The notes under the pieces were generated by a model that ran no database searches, had not been told where the DNA came from, and worked only from the letters and a program-made list of their open reading frames with translations. A program made the position numbers and the translations under genes. Source: Catenulispora sp. GP43 (lineage in GTDB: Bacteria; Actinomycetota; Actinomycetes; Streptomycetales; Catenulisporaceae). Taken from it: a stretch of 64,000 bases of DNA. Below, in pieces: positions 7,172-13,699 of the stretch. How positions within the stretch are numbered: the first letter of the stretch is position 1; every line of letters begins with the position of its first letter. The stretch spans positions 62,001 to 126,000 of the forward strand of contig NZ_JBGCCT010000011.1 of assembly GCF_041260665.1 (NCBI RefSeq). Reading direction: 5' to 3'.

Positions 7172-8209
7172 TTGGGTATCCGATTCAAGTCCGCAGGAGC
7201 CCTCAGCGCCGCCACCGCGGCCGTCCTCTTCACCGCATTGGCCGGCCCCGCCGTGGCCGCCACCGGTCCGACGAGCGCCGCCGCGCTCCCGTTGACCGGG
7301 TTCTCCTCCATCGTCGCCGACTCCGCCCATCACCAGGTCTTCGTCTCCGGGGCCGGGTCCGATCCGGTCGCGGTCGCCGACTTCGCCGGCCGGCCGGTCA
7401 GTACGCTCTCCTCGCTCGACGGCGCGACCGCGCTGGCGCTGTCGCGAGGTGACGGCATCCTCTACGCCGCGATCGGCGGGACCGACGAGATCGCCGCGGT
7501 CAACACCTCCACGTTGCAGGAGGTGGCCCTCTACTTCACCGGAACCGGCCACGATGCGCGGCATCTGGCCGTCGTCGGCCACGACGTCTGGTTCAGCTAC
7601 GGCGCTTCGGGCCAGTCCGGGATCGGGGTGCTCGATCCCACGGCCCTCACCGTCGCCACGACCGCCGAGTCGACGTTCTACAACGCACCCGTCCTCGCCG
7701 CGTCGCCCAGCGCGCCCAACGTTCTGGTGGCCGGCGACGGCGGCATGAGCCCGTCCGTCATCGAGTCCTTCGACGTCTCGACCGGTGCGCCCGTGCCCGT
7801 CGCGAAGTCCGACCCCTGGTCGCAGTCGGACGGCTGCGAGAACCTCTCGCAGTTGGCCGTCACCGCCGACGGCGCCGACGTGGTCTCGGCGTGCGGCGCG
7901 CCGTACCACGGCAGCGAGCTCACCCTCAGCGGCATGAGCGAGAACGCCACCTACCAGACCGGCGCGTACCCGGGCTCCGTAGCCGTCGCACCCGCGAACG
8001 GCACCATCGCCTTCGGTACTTATGCCACGAGCCCGTCGGTCTACCTGTTCCGGCCCGGAACCTCGAATCCGACCGGCACCTACCAACTCAGCGGCTTCGG
8101 GGTCTACGGCCTGGCCTGGAACCAGTCCGGATCCGAGTTGTTCGCCGTCTCGACCCCGTCGACGCCTTCGTCGTCCACACCGACCTTGAACGTCATCAGC
8201 ATCTCCTAA
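7172..8209 (+). CDS. Secreted beta-propeller (YncE/NHL-like) protein
   Basis: The frame is open upstream to a GTG at 7061, but the first 37 residues there are strongly basic and unlike a secreted protein. I prefer the TTG at 7172, which yields a canonical Sec signal peptide (GIRFKSAGALSAATAAVLF, cleavage near AVA-AT) behind a GGAAGG box. The mature part consists of repeated blades (SSLDGATALALSRGDGILYA, TGTGHDARHLAVVGHDVW, AYPGSVAVAPANGTIAFGTY) as in seven-bladed YncE-like propellers. No catalytic residues are evident. It is exported and possibly ligand- or wall-binding. A strong hairpin follows the gene. Confidence 0.75.
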   Translation: MGIRFKSAGALSAATAAVLFTALAGPAVAATGPTSAAALPLTGFSSIVADSAHHQVFVSGAGSDPVAVADFAGRPVSTLSSLDGATALALSRGDGILYAAIGGTDEIAAVNTSTLQEVALYFTGTGHDARHLAVVGHDVWFSYGASGQSGIGVLDPTALTVATTAESTFYNAPVLAASPSAPNVLVAGDGGMSPSVIESFDVSTGAPVPVAKSDPWSQSDGCENLSQLAVTADGADVVSACGAPYHGSELTLSGMSENATYQTGAYPGSVAVAPANGTIAFGTYATSPSVYLFRPGTSNPTGTYQLSGFGVYGLAWNQSGSELFAVSTPSTPSSSTPTLNVISIS

Positions 8210-8226
8210 GACGCCGGCTGGAGCCA

Positions 8227-8271
8227 AGGGCCGCATGCGTGACGGCGAAAAGCCGTCGCGCGTGCGGCCTC
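8227..8271. terminator. Bidirectional intrinsic terminator
   Basis: A GC-rich hairpin with arms GGGCCGCATGCGTGACGGC and GCCGTCGCGCGTGCGGCCT around a GAAAA loop lies between convergent genes ending at 8209 and 8279. It is followed by a pyrimidine-rich tail. It fits a shared terminator. Confidence 0.8.
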
Positions 8272-8278
8272 CTTCTTA

Positions 8279-8824
8279 TCAGAGTTCGTCGTAGATGGCG
8301 GCCAGCGTCCGCAGCACTTCGGTCGCGACGTCCAAGGCGGCCGGGTCATGGTGTGCGAGCGCGGTGTCCAGGGCCTGGTTGAGGACCGCTTGCCGCTCGT
8401 CGTGGCGTTGCCGGCCGGTAGCGGTGAGGACGACCAGGACCGACCTCTTGTCGCCGACGGGGCGTTCGCGGGTGACGTATCCGGCCGCGGCCAGGCCGTT
8501 GACCAGTTGGGTGGTCGCGGCTCCGGTGGTCTCGGTGGCCGCGGCCAGTTGGCTGATCGACTGCGGGCCGGCCTCGGCGAGGACGCGGAGGGCTCGTGCG
8601 TGGGTGAGGGAGAGGGCCCCGGGGGTGCGAGTGGCGCGGCCGCGCAGGCGGGAGTCGGCGGCGCTGAGGCTGTAGGCGGCGCGGGCGAGACGGTCGAGGG
8701 CCTGGTCACGAGCTTGGCTGCGAGCGTGGCCGCGAGCCTGGCCGCGGGCTTGGCCGGGCGCCTGGCCGCGATCCTGGCCGCGATCCTGATCGCGAGCGTC
8801 ATCACTGGGTTGCTGCTCCGGCAT
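8279..8824 (-). CDS. MarR family transcriptional regulator with repetitive N-terminus
   Basis: The ATG at 8824 has GGAAGG 7 bp upstream, so I prefer it over the longer in-frame start at 8863. Of the 181 residues, about 8-38 are low-complexity (DQDRGQDRGQAPGQARGQAR and on), encoded by degenerate 12-bp repeats. This disordered tail probably varies in length between strains. The winged-helix core is standard MarR: LSLTHARALRVLAEAG, SISQLAAATETTGAATTQLV, GYVTRERPVGDKRSVLVVLT. It is divergent from the hydrolase gene at 8939 over a long palindrome, so it most likely represses that gene and itself. Confidence 0.9.
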   Translation of the reverse strand: MPEQQPSDDARDQDRGQDRGQAPGQARGQARGHARSQARDQALDRLARAAYSLSAADSRLRGRATRTPGALSLTHARALRVLAEAGPQSISQLAAATETTGAATTQLVNGLAAAGYVTRERPVGDKRSVLVVLTATGRQRHDERQAVLNQALDTALAHHDPAALDVATEVLRTLAAIYDEL

Positions 8825-8872
8825 GAGGCGGCCTTCCGGGTACGAGGTGCGGCGAGTTGACACCGAGCTTAA

Positions 8873-8901
8873 CCTAAGTACTTAATGATTAAGTACTTAG
8901 G
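8873..8901. promoter_or_regulatory. MarR operator palindrome
   Basis: CCTAAGTACTTAAT and ATTAAGTACTTAGG are perfect 14-bp inverse arms around one G. The element lies midway between the divergent MarR and hydrolase genes and is AT-rich against the local background, as expected for a promoter-overlapping operator. Confidence 0.8.
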
Positions 8902-8938
8902 CTCTTCGCCGAGTGCCGACACCGAGAGGACAACCGTC

Positions 8939-10195
8939 ATGACCATTCGCTCGACCGGACAGACCTGGGCTCTGGACATCGCCCTCGCCCAGGGCGGCTT
9001 CGACGCCCTGCACCCGCAGGCCAAGGGCACCCTGGAGCAGCTCGGCCACGACCACACCGACTTCGACAAGGTCTTCGACCTGGTGCGCAGCGGAGCCATG
9101 CTGCCCAAGGCCTGGGCCACCGTGGCCGGGCAGGCCGAGGCGCGCGCCGCCCACCACGAGCGGGGCGGTTTCGCCCAGACCGCCGCCGACCTGTACGTGC
9201 GCGCCGCGGTGATGTGGGGCCGGGCCCAGTACTCGATCTTCGATGCCGCCGACCCGCGCAAGCTCGCCTTCCGCGTGCACGCCAACCACTGCGTGGCCCG
9301 CCTGGGGGCGCTGCGCGACGGCCGCGTGCGCCGGGTGGCGCTGGACTTCGAGGGCGGCCAGATCTTCGGCCTGCTGCACCTGCCGGCCGGCGAGGTCCAG
9401 GGTGCCCCGGCGGTGATCCTCGGGCCGGGGATGGACATGATCAAGGAGGACTACATCTACGCCGCCGAGCGGTACTACACCTCACGCGGGATCGTGGCGC
9501 TGTCCATCGAGGGCCCGGGGCAGGGCGAGACCAGGGCCAACGGGCTCACCGTCGACCTGTCCAACTACGAGCGGGCGATCAGCCGCTACATCGACCATCT
9601 GGTCTCGCTGCCGGAGGTCGACCCGGGCAGGATCGGCATGTTCGGCATCTCGATGAGCGGCTACTGGGGCTCCCGGGCCGCCGCCGCCGACCGCCGGCTC
9701 GCCGCGCTGGCCGCCTTCGAGGCCGTCACCGGCGACTTCACCACCATCTTCGAGCGCGCCCAGCCCACGTTCAAGAACAACTACATGTACATGGCGGGCT
9801 ACTCCGACGAGGACGCCTTCGACCGCGACCTGGCCGCCCGCATGCCGCTCGGCGACCTCGTCGAGCGGATCGCCTGCCCGGTCCTGTACGGCATCGGCGA
9901 GTTCGACGAACTCACCCAGCTGGAGCAGGCCCTGGCCTCCTACGAGCGGATCCGCGCGCCGAAGGAGATGCGGGTCTACGAGAACGAATTCCATCCGCTG
10001 GGAGGCGCCGCCGCCGAGGTCTTCCGCTACGGCGCGGAATGGCTCGAGCGGGCCCTGAACGGCGAGTTCCGCGAGCCGGGGCGCGACGTGCGGCACTACG
10101 TCCACAGCGACGGCGGGGTCACCGACGGCACGGCCTATCCCACATGGTGGCTCGGGGGCGTGCCCACCGAACTCGTGGGCAGCCGGCAGGGCTGA
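8939..10195 (+). CDS. Alpha/beta hydrolase, FrsA/pseudooxynicotine-hydrolase-like
   Basis: I chose the ATG at 8939 because GAGAGGA precedes it, although the frame is open further upstream through the operator. The protein has 418 residues. A helical N-terminal cap (about 1-140) precedes the hydrolase core: an oxyanion segment around VILGPGMDMIKEDY, a nucleophile elbow GMFGISMSGYWGSRAA (Ser in G-I-S-M-S), an acid near YGIGEFDEL and a His in ENEFHPLGG. This order matches the DUF1100/FrsA and 2,6-dihydroxypseudooxynicotine hydrolase group, which cleaves C-C or ester bonds of small substrates. The substrate is unknown. It is probably induced by the ligand of the divergent MarR. Confidence 0.85.
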   Translation: MTIRSTGQTWALDIALAQGGFDALHPQAKGTLEQLGHDHTDFDKVFDLVRSGAMLPKAWATVAGQAEARAAHHERGGFAQTAADLYVRAAVMWGRAQYSIFDAADPRKLAFRVHANHCVARLGALRDGRVRRVALDFEGGQIFGLLHLPAGEVQGAPAVILGPGMDMIKEDYIYAAERYYTSRGIVALSIEGPGQGETRANGLTVDLSNYERAISRYIDHLVSLPEVDPGRIGMFGISMSGYWGSRAAAADRRLAALAAFEAVTGDFTTIFERAQPTFKNNYMYMAGYSDEDAFDRDLAARMPLGDLVERIACPVLYGIGEFDELTQLEQALASYERIRAPKEMRVYENEFHPLGGAAAEVFRYGAEWLERALNGEFREPGRDVRHYVHSDGGVTDGTAYPTWWLGGVPTELVGSRQG

Positions 10196-10202
10196 CCTCA
10201 CG

Positions 10203-10285
10203 AAGGCCGCTGTTGAGGCCGCTGCTGAGGCCACTGTTACGGAATCCGGCCGGGCTCCTCATACGGAACCCGGCCGAACTCATAC
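10203..10285 (+). repeat. Short tandem repeats between hydrolase and wall-binding remnant
   Basis: Degenerate 12-bp units (GAGGCCGCTGCT-type, 10203-10237) are followed by two 24-bp units starting TACGGAA at 10238 and 10262. They sit just before the cell-wall-binding-repeat remnant and may mark its truncation point. Confidence 0.5.
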
Positions 10286-10290
10286 ACAGC

Positions 10291-10761
10291 CAGCGCGCAC
10301 AGGCCAAGTCGGTGACGCTGTCGCGCTCGGACCTGTTCGCGGACGCCCTCGGCGGCTCCGCCCTCAGCGCCCACGAGAACGGGCCGCTGCTGATCACGGA
10401 CACGAACTCGCTGCCGGCCACGACGCTCGCCGAGATCAAGCGGATCCTGCCCGCCGGGGGAACCGTCTACCTGCTGGGCGGAGGCAAGGCGATCTCGCCC
10501 GCCGTCGCCTCCAAGCTGTCCGGACTCGGCTACCACCTCCAGCGCATCGCCGGGGACAACCGCTACGCCACGTCGATCGCCATCGCCGACACGATCGACC
10601 CGAATCCGCAGACGGTTCTGGTGGCCACCGGCGGCAACATCCCCGACGCGCTGTCGGCCGGCGCGGTCGCCGGTGGCCACGACCACACGGTCGTGGTGCT
10701 GACCGACGACCAGGTGATGCCCCCGGCGACCGCCAGCTATCAGGTTGTGCACGAGGGCTGA
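10291..10761 (+). pseudogene. Cell-wall-binding repeat 2 (CWB2) protein remnant
   Basis: The frame contains two recognisable CWB2-type units: SVTLSRSDLFADALGGSALS through EIKRILPAGGTVYLLGGG, then LQRIAGDNRYATSIAIADTI and VLVATGGNIPDALSAGAVAG. These units occur in secreted surface proteins, usually as three repeats with a signal peptide and catalytic or adhesive domain. Here there is no signal peptide, no credible start with ribosome site and no N-terminal domain, only tandem repeats upstream. I read it as a decayed 3' portion of a surface-protein gene. The frame is uninterrupted, so the loss may be fairly recent. Confidence 0.6.
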
Positions 10762-10925
10762 GCAGGTATCGGGGCTGGGCCTTTCATCGGGGCCGAACCT
10801 TCATCGGCGCTGATGCTGTTATCAGCACTCAGCGTCGTTCGCAGCAGCACCGCTCGATCGCGTCGGCAGGCATCATCCTGGCGGCGGTCGGCGGTGCCGA
10901 CTGCTTTCCCAACGCGGGACCACCC

Positions 10926-11372
10926 TCAGCTCTGCTGCCCTTGTGCGCTCGCCTCGAGCGTCGCGCGCAGCGCGGCCAGCGTCGCGCCCATCCTCGCCAG
11001 GTCCGCCTCCGGCACCGTCGCCGTCAGCGCGGCGAGTTCGTGCTCGACGACGGGTCGGCAAGCGGCCAGCGTCTTCTCGCCCTCGGGTGTGAGGCGCAGC
11101 ACCGACGAGCGGCGGTCCTGGGGGTGCGGGACGCGTACGCACCAGCCCGCGGCCACCACGCGGTCCACGGCCTTGCTGACGGCGCCTACGGTGATCGCCA
11201 CGTCGGCGACGATGTCGAGGACGCGGCAGCCGGGGATGCGGTCGATGATCTCCAGGAACTCGTACTGGCCGAGGCTGACGCCCCGCTCGTCGCGCAGGCG
11301 CGCGCTCAGCGCGTTGTAGAGGCGGGTCTCGACGCGGACGAGGTCGGTGAAGATCGGTGTGACGCGGCTCAC
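10926..11372 (-). CDS. MarR family transcriptional regulator
   Basis: GTG at 11372 is preferred because GGAGG lies 5 bp upstream; the frame extends a few codons further to a TTG inside the operator. The 148-residue protein shows the MarR fold: LVRVETRLYNALSARLRDER, GVSLGQYEFLEIIDR, VLDIVADVAITVGAVSKAVD and the wing WCVRVPHPQDRRSSVLRLT. It is divergent from the esterase at 11493, with repeated ATTCC-AA-GGAAT boxes between, so the esterase gene is its probable target. Confidence 0.92.
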   Translation of the reverse strand: MSRVTPIFTDLVRVETRLYNALSARLRDERGVSLGQYEFLEIIDRIPGCRVLDIVADVAITVGAVSKAVDRVVAAGWCVRVPHPQDRRSSVLRLTPEGEKTLAACRPVVEHELAALTATVPEADLARMGATLAALRATLEASAQGQQS

Positions 11373-11385
11373 AGGTCCTCCGATA

Positions 11386-11450
11386 GATTCCAAGGAATCC
11401 TCTTCCCTGGAATGTGGTTAGCTGGAGACAGATGGATTCCAAGGAATCCA
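11386..11450. promoter_or_regulatory. Twin GATTCCAAGGAATC MarR operators
   Basis: The dyad GATTCC-AA-GGAATC occurs at 11386-11399 and again, in a longer form TGGATTCC-AA-GGAATCCA, at 11433-11450. A half-site CTGGAAT lies between. One box covers the MarR start region and the other faces the esterase promoter, as expected for control of both divergent genes. Confidence 0.75.
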
Positions 11451-11492
11451 TTCTCGCATCCGACCCCAGGTCCGAACCACGGAGGCCCGACC

Positions 11493-12410
11493 ATGTCCCG
11501 TCAGCAGCGTGAAGTCATCGATGCCCTCCTCCGCTCCGCCCCGCGCAGCGAGACCCCGCCCACCGTCGAGGAGCAGCGCAGCGGGTTCGCGGGGGCCATC
11601 GGCGGGCCCGCACCGCAGGGTGTCGCCACCCGGCGGACCGTGCTCGGCGGCCGGCCGGCCCTGGAGCTGACGCCGGAGGGCGCGTCCGAGCGCGGCCACC
11701 TGCTCTACCTGCACGGTGGCGGCTACGTCATCGGCTCCCCGGACACCCATGCCAGGCTCGTCGGCGAACTGGCGCGCCGTGCCGGGCTCCGGACGACGTC
11801 GGTCGACTACCGGCTGGCGCCCGAGCACCCGTTCCCCGCGGCCGTCGAGGACGGGCTCGCCGCCTACCGCGAGTTGCTGGAGGCGGACATCGACCCTCGC
11901 GACATCGTCATAGGCGGGGACTCGGCCGGTGGCGGCCTGGCGCTCGCCACGCTGCTCGCCGCCCGCGACGCCGGGCTGCCGCAGCCGGCCGGCGCGGTCG
12001 TCTTCTCGCCCTGGACCGACCTCACCCTGAGCGGCGCGAGCATCCACGGCAAGCAGGATGCCGATCCCATCTTCATCGAGGCCGACCTCCGCGCTTACGC
12101 AGACCTCTACATCGGCGCGGGAGACCGTTCGCAGCCGCTGGTCAGTCCGTTGTTCGCCGACCTCGCCGGGCTCCCGCCGCTGCTGATCCAGGTCGGCGCG
12201 AACGAGCTCCTGCTCGACGACGCGATCCGGCTGGCCGGCCGGGCGGGCGCCGACGACGTCGAGGTCACGCTGGAGGTCGGGCGCGAGCTGCCGCACGTCT
12301 TCCAGCACCACTTCGGTCACCTCGACGAGGCGGACGAAGCCCTCGACCGCGCCGCGCGCTTCCTGAGTGCGCAGCTGCACGCCGCGCGAACTGCCGTCGC
12401 CGTCGCCTAA
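11493..12410 (+). CDS. HSL-family alpha/beta hydrolase (esterase/lipase)
   Basis: A GGAGG box precedes the ATG. The 305-residue protein carries the hormone-sensitive-lipase family signatures: oxyanion HGGGYVIGS, nucleophile elbow GGDSAGGGLAL, the DYRLAPEHPFPAAVED segment, acid in NELLLDDA and His in LPHVFQHHF. Members hydrolyse short-chain acyl esters in the cytoplasm. The natural substrate is unknown. It is controlled by the divergent MarR. Confidence 0.9.
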   Translation: MSRQQREVIDALLRSAPRSETPPTVEEQRSGFAGAIGGPAPQGVATRRTVLGGRPALELTPEGASERGHLLYLHGGGYVIGSPDTHARLVGELARRAGLRTTSVDYRLAPEHPFPAAVEDGLAAYRELLEADIDPRDIVIGGDSAGGGLALATLLAARDAGLPQPAGAVVFSPWTDLTLSGASIHGKQDADPIFIEADLRAYADLYIGAGDRSQPLVSPLFADLAGLPPLLIQVGANELLLDDAIRLAGRAGADDVEVTLEVGRELPHVFQHHFGHLDEADEALDRAARFLSAQLHAARTAVAVA

Positions 12411-12415
12411 CTAGC

Positions 12416-12458
12416 TTTCTAGACTGGTGTCCATCTATTCTGGACACACGTCTAGAAA
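12416..12458. promoter_or_regulatory. Nested dyad upstream of DUF1304 gene, probable TetR operator
   Basis: Outer arms TTTCTAGAC (12416-12424) and GTCTAGAAA (12450-12458) enclose inner arms TGTCC (12428-12432) and GGACA (12442-12446). The structure ends 9 bp before the GTG start of the DUF1304 gene, whose partner downstream is a TetR regulator. Confidence 0.75.
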
Positions 12459-12467
12459 GGTGGACCC

Positions 12468-12830
12468 GTGCAGACGACAGCGAACGTGCTCATCGCCCTG
12501 GTCGCAGCCCTCCACGCCTACTTCCTGGTCCTGGAGATGTTCCTGTGGCAGAAGAAGCCAGGCCGCGACCTCTCCGGCTTCGACGCCGACATGGCCCGCG
12601 CCACCGCACCGCTGGCCGCGAACCAGGGCCTGTACAACGGTTTCCTCGCGGCCGGCCTCGTGTGGGGCCTGGTCGCGGACGACCCCACCGCCTTCGCCGC
12701 GAAGGTGTTCTTCTCAAGCTGCGTCGTCATCGCGGGCCTCTACGGCGCGGCGACGGCGAACCGCCGCATCCTGCTGGCACAGGCCCTGCCCGGGGCACTG
12801 GCGCTGGCGGCGGTACTGTTGGCGCGATGA
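12468..12830 (+). CDS. DUF1304 family small membrane protein
   Basis: This 120-residue protein starts at a GTG with AAAGGTGGACCC just before. It is almost entirely hydrophobic, with about four membrane spans (NVLIALVAALHAYFLVLEMF, GFLAAGLVWGLVA, VFFSSCVVIAGLYGAA, ALPGALALAAVLLA). The family pattern LEMFLW...P and NQGLYNGFLAAGL identifies DUF1304. The role is unknown; relatives are often paired with TetR genes and may be small transporters. Its stop overlaps the start of the TetR gene (ATGA). Confidence 0.88.
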   Translation: MQTTANVLIALVAALHAYFLVLEMFLWQKKPGRDLSGFDADMARATAPLAANQGLYNGFLAAGLVWGLVADDPTAFAAKVFFSSCVVIAGLYGAATANRRILLAQALPGALALAAVLLAR

Positions 12831-13390
12831 GCGGTGTCCAGGACCCCCGCGCCGCGCGCACCCGGAGCCGCCTGCGGACGGCGCTGCTCGAGGCGTGTGC
12901 CGAGCAGCCGCTGAGCGAGGTCAGCGTCGCCGAGGTGGCGCAGCGCGCGGGAGTGGGACGCGCGACGTTCTACCTCCACTACACCGGGCTGGAGGAACTC
13001 GCCGTCGATGCCTGCGCGGACGTGGTGCGCGAAGCGGTCGAGGCACTGCACGCCTGGCGTGGAATCCCGGATCCGGCCGCACCGCCGCCACCGCTCGAGA
13101 CCTTCTTCGAGGGGCTGGAGCAGCATCGCACGGTCTACACGGCACTGCTGACGCCAGGCGGAGGCGGCCCGCTGGGGCTGGTGCTGCACCGGGACCTCAG
13201 GGAACGAAGTCGCACGGAGCGGGAGTTGGCCGGAGCGCCCGACGCGGAGCTGGTCGCGGCGGCGGTGGCCGGCACGTTCACGGGGGTGCTCGCCGACTGG
13301 CTGCACGGTCTGGTGCCCGGTACGGCGACGGAGGTCGCGGGGCGGGTGTGGCGGTTGCTGATCGCGCTGCACAGTGTGCGGTTGGGCTGA
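12827..13390 (+). CDS. TetR family transcriptional regulator
   Basis: The ATG overlaps the DUF1304 stop by 4 bp, so the two are translationally coupled. The 187-residue protein has a typical N-terminal HTH (RSRLRTALLEACAEQ, VAEVAQRAGVGRATFYLHYT). The remainder (FFEGLEQHRTVYTALL, GTFTGVLADWL) is a TetR C-terminal ligand-binding domain of the type with a short WxxG tail. It likely binds the nested dyad at 12416-12458 and represses its own operon, an arrangement common for small efflux pairs. Confidence 0.9.
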   Translation: MSGVQDPRAARTRSRLRTALLEACAEQPLSEVSVAEVAQRAGVGRATFYLHYTGLEELAVDACADVVREAVEALHAWRGIPDPAAPPPPLETFFEGLEQHRTVYTALLTPGGGGPLGLVLHRDLRERSRTERELAGAPDAELVAAAVAGTFTGVLADWLHGLVPGTATEVAGRVWRLLIALHSVRLG

Positions 13391-13594
13391 GGCTGGTCGC
13401 TGCGCTCACTTCGGCATCAGGCCACACCTGGGCCCGCATGGCCAGCAACGCTGAACCGACGATGCCCGTGAGCCTGCGCCGAGACATGGCACCGGCCGGA
13501 GGGCCGCGCATCGATCGAGCACGGCCTGCCGGCTTTGGTCTCTTCTGAGCATTTGGTCATGGAATCAGGGTATTCAGCACCTCTGACATCCGAA

Positions 13595-13627
13595 GCGCCG
13601 CCCGCACAACCATCGTGCGGACGGCGC
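13595..13627. terminator. Hairpin terminator in the 13391-13699 gene-free stretch
   Basis: GCGCCGCCCGCAC and GTGCGGACGGCGC form a 13-bp stem around a 7-base loop, between the convergent TetR gene (ends 13390) and surface-protein gene (ends 13700). I see nothing else in this 309-bp stretch: open frames here are chance GC-rich frames without ribosome sites. Confidence 0.6.
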
Positions 13628-13699
13628 CTGCCATTCCATCGAACCGATCAACGGCCTACCCGTCCGCCGCAGCACTGGCCGGCGAGCAGGCCGCGCGCC

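Noticed and set aside
8690-8812. 12-bp repeats considered as iteron-like origin or CRISPR sequence.
   Set aside because: They lie in frame within the MarR gene, without AT-rich flank or replication genes.
9214-10761. 515-codon + strand frame running through the hydrolase and wall-binding remnant.
   Set aside because: Its first two thirds are the third-position shadow of the hydrolase gene (Arg/Pro/Gly-rich). Only the last part, from 10291, has recognisable protein features.
10809-10826. Small hairpin GCTGAT/ATCAGC as a terminator.
   Set aside because: The stem is only 6 bp and no pyrimidine tail follows; the evidence is too weak to list it.
5253-12410. Cluster of oxidoreductase, hydrolases and regulators considered as a biosynthetic gene cluster.
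   Set aside because: No polyketide, peptide, terpene or RiPP core enzyme is present. Each enzyme has its own divergent regulator, which suggests independent detoxification units.
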